NCBI GenBank assembly: GCA_028693895.1 | Contig: JAQUUL010000003.1 | Coordinates: 1 to 37,368, forward strand | Direction of reading: 5' to 3' | Length of the DNA stretch: 37,368 bases | Source of the DNA: Minisyncoccota bacterium | Lineage (GTDB): Bacteria; Patescibacteriota; Minisyncoccia; Minisyncoccales; Minisyncoccaceae | Shown here: one piece after another, positions 8,419 to 16,400 of the stretch | Numbering within the stretch: position 1 is the stretch's first letter | Layout of the letters: each line of letters opens with the position of its first letter | The notes under the pieces: model-generated | What the model was told of the DNA's origin: nothing | Databases searched by the model: none | What the model saw: only the letters and a program-made list of their open reading frames with translations | Program-made: the position numbers and the translations under genes

Positions 8419-9474
8419 ATGGATTTTCCAATTTCAAAAATTAAAATGGGAAATGATAAAAAGTTTAATTTATCAGACCCAAAAGAAAGAGAAGAATATT
8501 TCAAGTTAAAATGTGGACCCGAAATAGAAAAACTAAGAGAGTATTTAAAAACAAATACTTTTATCGCTTACTTATTAGGCAAAAAGAATTCTGGAAAAGG
8601 AACTTATTCAAAAATGTTTTCTGAAGTTATTGGAGGAGATATGATAGAGCACTTATCAGTTGGAGATATGGTAAGAAGTATTGATGAAGAAGTTCAAGAC
8701 CCTGAGAAGAAAAAAGAATTAGTTGAATTCCTTGAAAAACATTACAGAGGATTTTATTCACTAGATGAAATTATTAAAAGCTTGGAAGATAGAGATACTA
8801 AAAGTTTATTGCCTGATGAAGTTATTTTAGTTCTAGTTAAAAGAGAAATATCTAAAAGACAAGGGAAAGTTATACTATTAGATGGTTTTCCTAGAAACTT
8901 AGATCAAGTAGGGTTCTCATTATTCTTTAGAGATTTAGTTGAGTATAGAGATGATCCAGACGTTTTTGTTTTAATAGATGTTCCAATGAATATAATTAAT
9001 GAAAGAATTAAATGGAGAAGAATTTGTCCAAAATGTAATACTTCAAGAAGTCTAAAACTTCTTCCAACTTCAAAAATTGAATATGACGAAACAACAAAAG
9101 AATTTTATCTAATATGCGATGAACCAAATTGTGATGGAGGAAGAATGATTATGAAAGAAGGAGATGAAAAAGGAATAGAACCAATTAAAGAAAGATTGTT
9201 AATGGATGAAGAAATATTAAAGAGAGCATATTCATTGTACGGAGTTCCAAAAGTATTGTTAAGAAATGCTATTCCTGCAGATGTTGCTCAAGAATATGTT
9301 GATGATTATGAAATGACTCCGGGATATTCTTTTAAATATGCTGATGGTAAGGTTGAAACAATTGAAGAGCCTTGGATTGTTGCTGATGATGAAGGTGTTC
9401 AATGTGTTAGTTTGCAAGCTGCTCCAGTAGTTGTTTCAATGATTAAACAGCTTGTTGAAGTTTTGAAAATATAA
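8419..9474 (+). CDS. Long adenylate-kinase-like nucleoside monophosphate kinase
   Basis: 351 residues, against about 215 for a normal adenylate kinase. The P-loop GKKNSGKGT lies at 54-62, behind an N-terminal extension of about 50 residues. LLDGFPRN is at 153-160, and the LID carries a probable zinc site with C203, C206, C233 and C238. After the core there is a C-terminal extension from roughly residue 275 that I cannot assign. A second, normal-length adenylate kinase is encoded at 25952, so this one may have another substrate or a regulatory role. It begins six bases after the MBL gene. Its stop codon region contains the -10 box of the downstream RNA. Confidence 0.85.
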   Translation: MDFPISKIKMGNDKKFNLSDPKEREEYFKLKCGPEIEKLREYLKTNTFIAYLLGKKNSGKGTYSKMFSEVIGGDMIEHLSVGDMVRSIDEEVQDPEKKKELVEFLEKHYRGFYSLDEIIKSLEDRDTKSLLPDEVILVLVKREISKRQGKVILLDGFPRNLDQVGFSLFFRDLVEYRDDPDVFVLIDVPMNIINERIKWRRICPKCNTSRSLKLLPTSKIEYDETTKEFYLICDEPNCDGGRMIMKEGDEKGIEPIKERLLMDEEILKRAYSLYGVPKVLLRNAIPADVAQEYVDDYEMTPGYSFKYADGKVETIEEPWIVADDEGVQCVSLQAAPVVVSMIKQLVEVLKI

Positions 9475-9475
9475 T
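9470..9475 (+). promoter_or_regulatory. Consensus -10 box (TATAAT) for the structured RNA
   Basis: An exact TATAAT overlapping the stop codon of the kinase gene. Transcription would start at about 9482, some five bases before the first paired base of the RNA at 9488. No good -35 box stands 16-18 bases upstream, so the promoter call rests on the -10 and on its placement. Confidence 0.5.
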
Positions 9476-9486
9476 GTTAAAATAAA

Positions 9487-9607
9487 GTTGGTCCTATCCA
9501 ATAAATTCCGAACAACTTTTTATTAGGGAGCTATAATATTTAACTACTTTGGTAGTTGAATGAGGCACCCACGTGGATTCTTCGGATTCACACAGATAGG
9601 GCCAAAG
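9487..9607 (+). ncRNA. Unidentified structured RNA, possibly 6S-like
   Basis: About 120 bases without a reading frame that fold into a compact design. The closing stem is 11 bp (9488-9498 with 9595-9605, TTGGTCCTATC / GATAGGGCCAA, one G-U). Inside are a long arm built from 9526-9532 with 9564-9570 and 9539-9547 with 9552-9560 (loop TTTG), and a hairpin 9573-9580 with 9584-9591. The remaining AT-rich segment 9499-9525 can be single-stranded or form its own hairpin (9500-9505 with 9519-9524). With that segment open the outline (closing stem, asymmetric bubble with a hairpin on the 3' side, terminal stem) is like 6S RNA, though shorter than usual. It is flanked by a TATAAT box and a terminator. 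I find no SRP, tmRNA or RNase P signature. Family identity is open. Confidence 0.7.
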
Positions 9608-9634
9608 AAAACACTACTTTAATGTAGTGTTTTC
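9608..9634 (+). terminator. Rho-independent terminator of the structured RNA
   Basis: A perfect 10-bp stem, AAAACACTAC (9608-9617) with GTAGTGTTTT (9624-9633), six-base loop, with the T-run inside the 3' arm. It ends the RNA and converges on the terminator of the tRNA gene on the other strand. Confidence 0.8.
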
Positions 9635-9640
9635 ATTTAC

Positions 9641-9667
9641 AAATAAAAACTTCCATTAAGGAAGTTT
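9641..9667 (-). terminator. Rho-independent terminator of the rpmB-tRNA unit
   Basis: Read on the minus strand: AAACTTCC, a five-base loop, GGAAGTTT and then TTATTT. It lies seven bases beyond the tRNA 3' end, so it ends the rpmB-tRNA-Pro transcript. Confidence 0.75.
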
Positions 9668-9673
9668 CTATTG

Positions 9674-9744
9674 TCGGGTTGCTGGGAGTTGAACCCAGGT
9701 CTTACGCACCCCATGCGCAAATAATACCATTATACGACAACCCG
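9674..9744 (-). tRNA. tRNA-Pro (anticodon GGG)
   Basis: Cloverleaf on the minus strand: acceptor CGGGTTG / CAACCCG with discriminator A (C1-G72 and A73 are typical of bacterial tRNA-Pro). The D arm has A14 and the GG pair; the anticodon arm is TGCGC ATGGGGT GCGTA, giving anticodon GGG with T33 and G37. A four-base variable region and the T arm CTGGG TTCAACT CCCAG follow. The CCA end is not encoded (ACA follows), so it must be added. The gene is only seven bases downstream of the rpmB stop on the same strand, so it is probably cut out of the rpmB transcript. Confidence 0.95.
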
Positions 9745-9751
9745 AAAGGTA

Positions 9752-9970
9752 TTATTTTTTATCCAAAGATTTGATGCATTTTGTGCAAGCTAAAATCTTT
9801 TTACCAGCAAAGTCTTTAAACTTTTTATTGGTTGGATTTGCAGGTACAGTAACTTTTTGTAGATTTGGGTGTTTTCTTTTCTTTGGAGAAGGATTATATC
9901 TTGAAATCAATTTATAATAGCTTCCTCCCATTGAAGAAGATTTTCCGCAAATTTGACATTCTTTTTCCAT
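9752..9970 (-). CDS. rpmB: 50S ribosomal protein L28 (bL28)
   Basis: 72 residues. The sequence shows MEKECQICGKSS at the start, a central HPNLQKVTV, which is the most conserved L28 segment, and CTKCIKSL near the end; the two CxxC pairs form a zinc-ribbon. I start at the ATG at 9970 because it matches the family N-terminus; a start at 9988 would add six non-conserved residues. The gene is divergent from the M50 protease gene and is followed seven bases downstream by tRNA-Pro. The predicted transcription start is only a few bases upstream of the ATG. Confidence 0.93.
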   Translation of the reverse strand: MEKECQICGKSSSMGGSYYKLISRYNPSPKKRKHPNLQKVTVPANPTNKKFKDFAGKKILACTKCIKSLDKK

Positions 9971-9980
9971 ATGCAAGTAG

Positions 9981-10030
9981 ATTATCAAAAAAGGGAAATA
10001 ATTGCAAGTCTCTAATATTTTTGATAGGAT
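9981..10030. promoter_or_regulatory. Divergent promoter pair sharing a palindromic -35 (TTGCAA)
   Basis: TTGCAA at 10002-10007 reads the same on both strands. To the right it is followed after 17 bases by TAGGAT (10025-10030), which would start transcription at the ATG of the M50 gene at 10037. To the left GATAAT (9986-9981) stands 15 bases away and would start about four bases before the rpmB ATG. The boxes are imperfect, so this is a prediction. Confidence 0.4.
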
Positions 10031-10036
10031 TGGTTT

Positions 10037-10648
10037 ATGGAAATAACAATTATTTTTACATTAATTATACTTTTATTCTCTATAATTATTCATGAAGTTG
10101 CTCATGGTAGTGTTTCATATTCTTTAGGCGATAATACTGCTAAAGATGCAGGAAGACTAACATTAAATCCAATTAGTCATTTAGATCCAGTTGGTTCAAT
10201 TATGCTACCTTTATTTTTGTTTATTCTAAACCTTCCAATTATTGGATGGGCTAAACCAGTTCCAATTAATCCTTATAATTTTAACGACCAGAAATGGGGA
10301 GAAGTTAAAGTTTCAATAGCAGGTTCATTAGCTAATTTTATAATTGCTTTAGTTTTTGGATTAATTGTTATGTTTGTTTCTTTGCCACAAAGCTTTTTAG
10401 AAATTGCTTCTTTAGTAATTATTTATAACATTGCTTTAGGAATTTTTAATTTAATGCCAATTCCACCATTAGATGGTTCACATATATTATTTGCTTTATT
10501 AGGAGAAAGGTTTAATAATGTAAAAAAGTTTTTATATCAATATGGATTTTTTATATTAATTTTTTTAGTTTTTTTTAATGGTATAAATTGGTTATTTAGT
10601 TTTTCTTATTGGATCACTTCGCTTTTCTTTAAGTTTTCATTAGTATAA
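10037..10648 (+). CDS. Site-2 protease family (M50) membrane metalloprotease
   Basis: A polytopic intramembrane zinc protease of 203 residues. HEVAH at 19-23 supplies two zinc ligands and the catalytic Glu. PVGSIMLP and GWAKPVPINP are the usual M50B segments, and NLMPIPPLDGSH at 138-149 provides the third ligand, D146. About five to six hydrophobic segments are present and there is no PDZ domain, which places it in the small Rv/YwhC-like group rather than with RseP. The substrate is unknown. It could process a membrane anti-sigma factor such as the candidate at 36334, but nothing in the local context links them. The gene stands alone, divergent from rpmB, and its transcript may be leaderless. 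Confidence 0.9.
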   Translation: MEITIIFTLIILLFSIIIHEVAHGSVSYSLGDNTAKDAGRLTLNPISHLDPVGSIMLPLFLFILNLPIIGWAKPVPINPYNFNDQKWGEVKVSIAGSLANFIIALVFGLIVMFVSLPQSFLEIASLVIIYNIALGIFNLMPIPPLDGSHILFALLGERFNNVKKFLYQYGFFILIFLVFFNGINWLFSFSYWITSLFFKFSLV

Positions 10649-10667
10649 TAATTAATAAAATAAAAAT

Positions 10668-11399
10668 ATGAAATTAGAAAATAAAATTGCAATTATTACG
10701 GGTTCAGCATCAGGAATAGGAAGGGCAATTGCCGAAAAGTTTATTGGAGAGGGTGCTAAAGTAGTTTTCTCTGACATAAATGAAATTGATATTAGTCAAT
10801 TTGGAGACAATGCCATTTTTGTAAAATGTAATGTTTCAAAATCAGATGAAGTAGATAATTTAATTAAATCTTGCTTAGATAAATTTGGTAGGGTTGATAT
10901 TATGGTTAATGATGCAGGAATAGGAACGATGGGAGATATTCTTACTTCTTCCGATGAAGATTGGAAAAAAACAATAGATATTAATTTATCAGGGGTGTTT
11001 TATGGTGCAAGAGCAGCAGCAAGAGCAATGAAAGAAAAAGGAATTCAAGGTTCAATTATTAATATGAGTTCAATTTTAGGCTCAGTTGGCTTTAAATGCA
11101 CAATTGCATATTGTGCAGCTAAGGGAGGAATAGACCAAATTACCAAGGCAGGTTCATTAGATTTAGCTCCATTAGGAATCAGAATAAATTCTATTGCTCC
11201 TGGTTTTATTAAAACAAATATGACTAAGGGATTACAAGATGATGAAAATTATTGCAGTTTTATTAACTCTATGACACCAATGGGGCACATGGGTAGTGTG
11301 GACGATATAGCGAACGCAGCAGTTTATCTTGCATCAGATGATTCAAAGTATGTAACAGGCTTAACTCTATATGTTGACGGAGGATATAGGGCACAATAA
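10668..11399 (+). CDS. Short-chain dehydrogenase/reductase (SDR)
   Basis: 243-residue classical SDR using NAD(P)H. The cofactor motif TGSASGIG is at 11-18, NDAG at 81-84, and the catalytic set is S135, Y148 and K152 (YCAAK). The C-terminal YVTGLTLYVDGG is the usual substrate/cofactor end. The sequence resembles the FabG-like 3-oxoacyl-ACP reductase and sugar/alcohol dehydrogenase groups, which cannot be told apart here. No fatty-acid synthesis gene is nearby, so the substrate is unknown. It lies 19 bases after the M50 gene and is probably co-transcribed with it. Confidence 0.9.
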   Translation: MKLENKIAIITGSASGIGRAIAEKFIGEGAKVVFSDINEIDISQFGDNAIFVKCNVSKSDEVDNLIKSCLDKFGRVDIMVNDAGIGTMGDILTSSDEDWKKTIDINLSGVFYGARAAARAMKEKGIQGSIINMSSILGSVGFKCTIAYCAAKGGIDQITKAGSLDLAPLGIRINSIAPGFIKTNMTKGLQDDENYCSFINSMTPMGHMGSVDDIANAAVYLASDDSKYVTGLTLYVDGGYRAQ

Positions 11400-11403
11400 T
11401 TAT

Positions 11404-11458
11404 TTGACATTTAACATATTATTTGATAGTTTAATCACAAGCGTTTTTCGCTTATAAT
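11404..11458 (+). promoter_or_regulatory. Promoter region of the str-S10-spc cluster
   Basis: A perfect -35 TTGACA at 11404-11409 with TAGTTT 17 bases on (11427-11432), which keeps the three most important -10 positions. An exact TATAAT at 11453-11458 has only a weak -35 (TTTAAT, 11430-11435). A small hairpin AAGCG-TTTTT-CGCTT (11439-11453) sits in the leader. Either or both may drive rpsL. Confidence 0.5.
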
Positions 11459-11476
11459 TTATTTTAGAATTAAAAT

Positions 11477-11893
11477 ATGCCAACAATAAGACAATTAATA
11501 AGAAAGAACAGAAAGCCACTTAAAAGTAAAGATAAAACTCCTGCTCTTGCTTTTGGTTTTAATCCATTAAAGAACAGACCTAAGAAAAGTTTTTCATCTT
11601 TTAAGAAGGGTGTTTGTTTGAAAGTTTTTACAACTACACCTAAAAAACCTAACTCAGCTTTAAGAAAAGTTTGTAGGATTAAATTAAGTAATGGAAGTGA
11701 AGTTACTGCATACATTCCAGGAGAAGGACACAATTTACAAGAACACTCAATCGTAATGATTAGAGGTGGAAAAGTTAAAGATTTACCAGGAGTAAGATAT
11801 CATGTTGTTCGCGGAAGATTTGATTGTGGTGGAGTTGAAGGAAGAAAAAAGAAAAGAAGTTTATATGGAGTTAAAAAGCCAGCAGCTAATTAA
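11477..11893 (+). CDS. rpsL: 30S ribosomal protein S12 (uS12)
   Basis: Decoding-centre protein, first gene of the cluster. The hallmark [14 protein letters not shown] and the loop [10 protein letters not shown] are intact with the standard lysines (no sign of streptomycin-resistance changes). 138 residues is longer than the usual 124, because of about 14 extra residues between the N-terminal PTIRQLIRK and the [11 protein letters not shown] strand. rpsG begins seven bases after the stop. Confidence 0.97.
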   Translation: MPTIRQLIRKNRKPLKSKDKTPALAFGFNPLKNRPKKSFSSFKKGVCLKVFTTTPKKPNSALRKVCRIKLSNGSEVTAYIPGEGHNLQEHSIVMIRGGKVKDLPGVRYHVVRGRFDCGGVEGRKKKRSLYGVKKPAAN

Positions 11894-11900
11894 ATAAAAT

Positions 11901-12371
11901 ATGTCAACAGGATTAAAATTTAAGAAAAAAGTAATAATGCCCGATGCTGTTTATGATGATATACTTGTTGCAAAGTTTATCAATCAAATAATGCTTGATG
12001 GGAAAAAAACTATAGCTCAAAAGATTGTTTATGGTTCTTTTGATATAATTAAAGAACAAAGCAAAAAAGACCCTTTAGATATTTTTAGACTTGCCATTCA
12101 AAATGTTTCACCTGTATTAGAAGTTAAACCTAGAAGAGTCGGAGGAGCAACATATCAAGTTCCTATGGAAGTAAAAGGAAATAGAAAATTAAGTTTGGCT
12201 ATGAAATGGATTATTACTTCTTCAAGAAGTAAAAAAGGAAAAGCAATGAAATTTAAGTTAGCAGAAGAGCTAATGGAAGCTTCTGAAAATAAAGGTAATT
12301 CAGTTAAGAAAAAAGAGAATGTTCATAAAATGGCAGAAGCTAATAGAGCCTTTGCTCACTTTGCCTTTTAA
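11901..12371 (+). CDS. rpsG: 30S ribosomal protein S7 (uS7)
   Basis: Nucleates assembly of the 30S head and contacts E-site tRNA. The 156-residue length is standard. Conserved segments are [41 protein letters not shown] and the end [13 protein letters not shown]. It sits between rpsL and fusA as in the classical str operon, with 12 bases to fusA and no visible Shine-Dalgarno sequence. Confidence 0.97.
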   Translation: MSTGLKFKKKVIMPDAVYDDILVAKFINQIMLDGKKTIAQKIVYGSFDIIKEQSKKDPLDIFRLAIQNVSPVLEVKPRRVGGATYQVPMEVKGNRKLSLAMKWIITSSRSKKGKAMKFKLAEELMEASENKGNSVKKKENVHKMAEANRAFAHFAF

Positions 12372-12383
12372 TTATAAATATAT

Positions 12384-14495
12384 ATGAGTCGCGAATACCC
12401 AATAGAAAAATATAGAAATATCGGAATTATTGCTCACATTGATGCAGGTAAAACTACAACTAGTGAGAGAGTTTTGTTCTACACAGGAATTTCTCATAAA
12501 ATTGGAGAAGTTCATGAAGGTGGAGCAATTATGGATTGGATGGAACAAGAAAGAGAAAGAGGTATTACTATTACTTCAGCAGCTACTACTTGTTTTTGGT
12601 CTCCAAGAGAATACTTACAAAAAGAAAAAACAAACAGTCACAGAATTAACTTAATTGATACTCCTGGACACATTGACTTCACAGCTGAAGTACAGAGAAG
12701 TTTAAGAGTATTAGATGGAGCAGTTGTTGTTTTTGATGGTGTTGCAGGTGTAGAAGCACAATCAGAAACTGTTTGGAGACAGGCTGACAGATATAATGTT
12801 CCTAGAATTTGTTTTATTAATAAAATAGATAGAACAGGTGCATCTTTTGAAAAAAGTCTTCAATCAATTTTAGATAAATTAACTACTAATGCACTAGCAA
12901 TACAATATCCAATTGGAGAAGAAGCACAATTTGAAGCAATTATTGATTTGATAGAAATGAAGGCAATAAAGTTTGAAGGAGAAATGGGAAAAGATGTTAT
13001 CTTTTTTGATATTCCTGAAAATATGATGGCAAAGGCAAAGGAATGGAGAGAAAAGATGGTTGAAAAAATTGTTGCTGAAAACGAATCATTAATGGAAAAA
13101 TATTTAGGAGGAGAAGAAATATCAGCAGAAGAATTAAAGACGACATTAAGAAAAGCTGTTATTGATTGTAAATTAGTTCCTGTTTTAGTGGGAACATCTT
13201 TAAAGAATAAAGGAGTACAATTAGTATTAGATGCTGTGGTAGATTATCTTCCAAGTCCAGCAGATGTTCCAGCAGTTATTGGTACTGATGTTAATAACGA
13301 AGAAATTAAAATAGAGAGACATCCTAACGATGAAGAGCCTTTTGCTGGATTAGCTTTTAAAGTTGCTACTGATCCATTTGTTGGAACACTTACATATGTT
13401 AGAGCTTATTCAGGAAAATTTACTAAAGGAAATTACTTAATAAATACTGTTACAGGAGAAAGAGAAAGAGTTGGAAGAATATTAAGAATGCACTCCAATG
13501 AAAGAGAAGAGGTTGAAGAGGTTTTTGCAGGGGACATAGTTGCTTTTGTTGGAATGAAAAATACTTCAACAGGACATACACTTTGTGACGAAAAACAAAA
13601 ACTTATTTTAGAAAAAATAACTTTCCCAGAACCAGTTATTTCTATTCAGATTGAACCAAAAGCAAAAGCAGATCAAGAAAAATTAGGAGCATCATTAAAA
13701 AAATTACAAGACGAAGATCCTACATTTAGAATGGAAACCGATCAAGAATCAGGAGAAACTATTTTATCTGGAATGGGAGAACTTCATTTAGATATTATCG
13801 TTGATAGATTAAAGAGAGAATTCAATGTTGAAACTAATGTAGGAAGACCTCAAGTTTCATATAGGGAAACAATTGATAGAAATGCTGAAGCGGAATGTAA
13901 ATATATAAAGCAGACTGGTGGAAGAGGACAATATGGACATGTTAAGATTAGATTAGAGCCAAAAGAAAGAGGCGAGGGCTTTGAATTTGTTAATGAAATT
14001 AAAGGAGGTGTTATTCCTAGAGAATATATTCCTGCTGTTGAAAAAGGTATTAAAGAAGCAATGGATAAAGGTGTTGTTGCAGGGTTCCCATTAATAGACG
14101 CAAAGGTTACATTGTATGATGGTTCATTCCATGAAGTTGATTCATCTGAAATGGCTTTTAAGATTGCAGGTTCAATGGCATTACAAGATGGTGCCAAGAA
14201 AGCAGGAGCTTATTTATTAGAGCCAATAATGAAATTAGAAGTTGTTATTCCACCAGAATTTTTAGGAGATGTTATTGGAGATATTTCTTCAAGAAGAGGT
14301 CAAATTGATGAAACTATTGACAGACCGGGAGTAAAAGCAATTCATGCAAAAGTTCCTTTATCAGAAATGTTTAGTTATGCCACAACCTTAAGGTCATTAA
14401 CCCAAGGAAGAGGAACATCATCAATGGAATTTGAAAGTTATCAAAAAACTCCTGGAAATATATCACAAGAAATAGTTGAAGGAAAAAGAAAATAA
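12384..14495 (+). CDS. fusA: Elongation factor G
   Basis: Translocation GTPase, 703 residues and five domains. G1 is AHIDAGKT at 17-24, the switch I region contains [14 protein letters not shown]3 is DTPGHIDF and G4 is NKID. Domain IV begins near [11 protein letters not shown] and the C-terminus contains [10 protein letters not shown] and [16 protein letters not shown]. All are well conserved. It is the third str-operon gene. An unusual small gene follows at 14497, before the separate promoter of tuf. Confidence 0.98.
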   Translation: MSREYPIEKYRNIGIIAHIDAGKTTTSERVLFYTGISHKIGEVHEGGAIMDWMEQERERGITITSAATTCFWSPREYLQKEKTNSHRINLIDTPGHIDFTAEVQRSLRVLDGAVVVFDGVAGVEAQSETVWRQADRYNVPRICFINKIDRTGASFEKSLQSILDKLTTNALAIQYPIGEEAQFEAIIDLIEMKAIKFEGEMGKDVIFFDIPENMMAKAKEWREKMVEKIVAENESLMEKYLGGEEISAEELKTTLRKAVIDCKLVPVLVGTSLKNKGVQLVLDAVVDYLPSPADVPAVIGTDVNNEEIKIERHPNDEEPFAGLAFKVATDPFVGTLTYVRAYSGKFTKGNYLINTVTGERERVGRILRMHSNEREEVEEVFAGDIVAFVGMKNTSTGHTLCDEKQKLILEKITFPEPVISIQIEPKAKADQEKLGASLKKLQDEDPTFRMETDQESGETILSGMGELHLDIIVDRLKREFNVETNVGRPQVSYRETIDRNAEAECKYIKQTGGRGQYGHVKIRLEPKERGEGFEFVNEIKGGVIPREYIPAVEKGIKEAMDKGVVAGFPLIDAKVTLYDGSFHEVDSSEMAFKIAGSMALQDGAKKAGAYLLEPIMKLEVVIPPEFLGDVIGDISSRRGQIDETIDRPGVKAIHAKVPLSEMFSYATTLRSLTQGRGTSSMEFESYQKTPGNISQEIVEGKRK

Positions 14496-14496
14496 T

Positions 14497-14703
14497 ATGG
14501 ATATTACAGAAATTAGAAAAATAATTAATGAAGAGGGTGGAAAAATAATTATACCTGAAGAAGGTGGTAGCCCAACTCTTATTGTTATGAGCTTAGATAG
14601 TTATAGAAAAGAAAAAGAAGCTAAGCATATTAATAAGATTGAGAAACCACTAAGAGAAATAGAAGGAGAGTCTTTGAAAATAGAAGACCTTCCATTTAAT
14701 TAG
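14497..14703 (+). CDS. Small protein of unknown function, weakly Phd/YefM-antitoxin-like
   Basis: 68 residues, starting at an ATG one base after the fusA stop (TAATATG), so it is translated from the fusA transcript. The sequence runs MDITEIRKIINEEGG, then IIIPEEGGSPTLIVMSLDSY, then a charged tail with KIEDLPF. The central strand-turn-strand ending in MSLDSYRKEKE recalls the Phd/YefM fold, in which a similar strand ends with a conserved xxYxxL segment. No toxin gene is beside it, so an antitoxin role is unsupported. Its position between fusA and tuf is not part of the classical operon. Confidence 0.7.
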   Translation: MDITEIRKIINEEGGKIIIPEEGGSPTLIVMSLDSYRKEKEAKHINKIEKPLREIEGESLKIEDLPFN

Positions 14704-14706
14704 TTA

Positions 14707-14734
14707 TTGACTTTTTTCAAAATTTAGCTAAAAT
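14707..14734 (+). promoter_or_regulatory. Promoter of tuf
   Basis: TTGACT (14707-14712), 16-base spacer, TAAAAT (14729-14734). Transcription would start near 14741, leaving a leader of about 40 AT-rich bases before the tuf ATG at 14782. It lies just after the stop of the small gene. Confidence 0.65.
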
Positions 14735-14781
14735 AGATAAGCGTAATAAATAATAAATATAAAAAATAAATAATAAAAAAT

Positions 14782-15972
14782 ATGGCAGAGTTTACAAGAA
14801 CAAAACCCCATTTAAATGTAGGAACTATTGGTCACGTTGACCACGGTAAAACTACTTTGAGTGCGGCAATATTACATTCTTTAGCATTAAGGAATGGAGG
14901 AGTATCTGAAAAATCAGTTGCTCAAATTGATTCAGCTCCTGAAGAAAAAGCAAGAGGTGTTACAATTAACATTTCTCATTTAGAATATGAAACAGACAAA
15001 AGACACTATGCTCACATAGATTGTCCAGGTCACGCAGACTATATTAAAAACATGATTACTGGTGCTGCTCAGATGGATGGTGCAATATTAGTAGTTGCTG
15101 CCACTGACGGACCTATGCCTCAAACAAGAGAACATATTCTACTTGCTAAACAAGTTGGATTACCTTCAATAGTAGTTTTCTTAAATAAGTGTGATATGGT
15201 AGAAGATGCAGAGATGATTGATTTAGTTGAAGATGAAGTTAGAGAATTATTAAAGAAGTATGAATTTGATGGAGAAAATGCTCCTATAATTAGAGGTTCA
15301 GCACTTAAAGCTTTAGAAGGAACATCTGTAGATGATGAATGGGTTAAGAAAGTTTTAGAATTAATGGATCAATTAGATTCATACATTCCTGATCCAGTTA
15401 GAGATAAGGAAAAACCTTTCTTGATGGCTATTGAAGATATTTTCTCAATTGAAGGAAGAGGAACAGTTGCTACAGGAAGAGTTGAAAGAGGTGTTATTAA
15501 TGCCAACGAAGAAGTTGAAATTGTTGGAATTAGACCAACTGCAAAATCAACAGCTGTATCAGTTGAAATGTTTAATAAATCATTAGGTTATGGAGAAGCT
15601 GGAGATAATGTTGGTATTTTATTAAGAGGATTAAAGAAAGAAGATATTGAAAGAGGTCAAGTTTTGTCAAAACCAGGAACTATTACTCCTCATACAGAAT
15701 TTACAGCTCAAATCTATGTTTTAACAAAAGAAGAAGGAGGAAGACATACACCTTTCTTTACAGGATACAAACCTCAATTCTTTATCAGAACAGCTGATAT
15801 TACAGGTGATGTATTTTTAGCTGAAGGAACAGAAATGGTTATGCCTGGAGATACAGTTGATGTTACAGTTAAATTAATTGTACCAGTAGCATTAGAAGAA
15901 AAACAAGGTTTTGCGATTAGAGAAGGTGGAAAGACAGTTGGAGCTGGAGTTATTACTAAAATTATAAAGTAA
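14782..15972 (+). CDS. tuf: Elongation factor Tu
   Basis: Delivers aminoacyl-tRNA to the ribosome; 396 residues in three domains. G1 is GHVDHGKT at 17-24, followed by ARGVTIN (switch I), DCPGHADY (G3), NKCD (G4) and GSALKAL (G5). Domain II begins around [12 protein letters not shown], and the C-terminal [17 protein letters not shown] is standard. rpsJ begins one base after the stop. The gene has its own promoter, allowing more EF-Tu than EF-G. Confidence 0.98.
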   Translation: MAEFTRTKPHLNVGTIGHVDHGKTTLSAAILHSLALRNGGVSEKSVAQIDSAPEEKARGVTINISHLEYETDKRHYAHIDCPGHADYIKNMITGAAQMDGAILVVAATDGPMPQTREHILLAKQVGLPSIVVFLNKCDMVEDAEMIDLVEDEVRELLKKYEFDGENAPIIRGSALKALEGTSVDDEWVKKVLELMDQLDSYIPDPVRDKEKPFLMAIEDIFSIEGRGTVATGRVERGVINANEEVEIVGIRPTAKSTAVSVEMFNKSLGYGEAGDNVGILLRGLKKEDIERGQVLSKPGTITPHTEFTAQIYVLTKEEGGRHTPFFTGYKPQFFIRTADITGDVFLAEGTEMVMPGDTVDVTVKLIVPVALEEKQGFAIREGGKTVGAGVITKIIK

Positions 15973-15973
15973 A

Positions 15974-16312
15974 ATGACAGAAACCTCAAAAAAAACTGAA
16001 CATGTATCTAAGCTTAGAATTAAGCTTAAAGCATATGATCACAAGGTTATTGATAAAAGTGCTCAGCAGATAATAGAAATGGCTATTAGATGTGGAGTTA
16101 AAACTGCTGGGCCAATTCCCTTGCCGATAGAAATTAATAAATTTACTGTTAATAGGTCAACTTTTGTACACAAACCATCAAGAGAACAGTTTGAAATGAG
16201 GATTCACAAAAGAGTAATTGATGTTTTATCTCCTAATCAGAAAGTAGTAGAGTCATTAAAATCTCTTACTTTACCTGCAGGAGTAGATACAGAGATTAAA
16301 AGTATCTTATAA
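15974..16312 (+). CDS. rpsJ: 30S ribosomal protein S10 (uS10)
   Basis: 112 residues. It contains LRIKLKAYDHKVID, the GPIPLPIEINKFTVNRS loop and the C-terminal segment GVDTEIKSI, all typical of S10, which also binds NusB in transcription antitermination. It is encoded one base downstream of tuf, as in the usual str-S10 junction. It is separated from rplC by 88 bases holding a terminator-like hairpin. Confidence 0.97.
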   Translation: MTETSKKTEHVSKLRIKLKAYDHKVIDKSAQQIIEMAIRCGVKTAGPIPLPIEINKFTVNRSTFVHKPSREQFEMRIHKRVIDVLSPNQKVVESLKSLTLPAGVDTEIKSIL

Positions 16313-16343
16313 TAGTATTGAATTGAGAGAATTAATTAAATAT

Positions 16344-16388
16344 GGTAACACTAGTCTTCTTTGCTAGGTTAGTTGCCCAGCTTTTTTT
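16344..16388 (+). terminator. Terminator-like hairpin (possible attenuator) between rpsJ and rplC
   Basis: Stem 16344-16349 with 16372-16377 (GGTAAC / GTTGCC, one G-U) and inner stem CTAG 16351-16354 with 16364-16367, followed a few bases later by seven T (16382-16388). It sits within the str-S10 cluster, where full termination would cut off the downstream genes, so partial termination or a regulatory switch is more likely. Confidence 0.55.
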
Positions 16389-16400
16389 ATAGTTAACAAC

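Noticed and set aside
9531-9538. CTATAATA as a second promoter inside the structured RNA
   Set aside because: It lies in an internal loop region of the folded RNA, has no -35 partner and would start just short of a terminator.
9573-9600. Resemblance of GGATTC...ACAGATAGGG to the 5' end of tmRNA
   Set aside because: A tmRNA is about three times longer and needs a tag reading frame and a matching 3' tRNA-like half; neither is present, and the bases are used in a local hairpin and the closing stem.
9487-9607. Signal recognition particle RNA or RNase P RNA
   Set aside because: No GGAAGCA-type SRP tip and no conserved RNase P core could be found in the interval, and it is too short for RNase P.
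14497-14703. Toxin-antitoxin module between fusA and tuf
   Set aside because: Only a weak Phd/YefM-like strand pattern and no neighbouring toxin frame.
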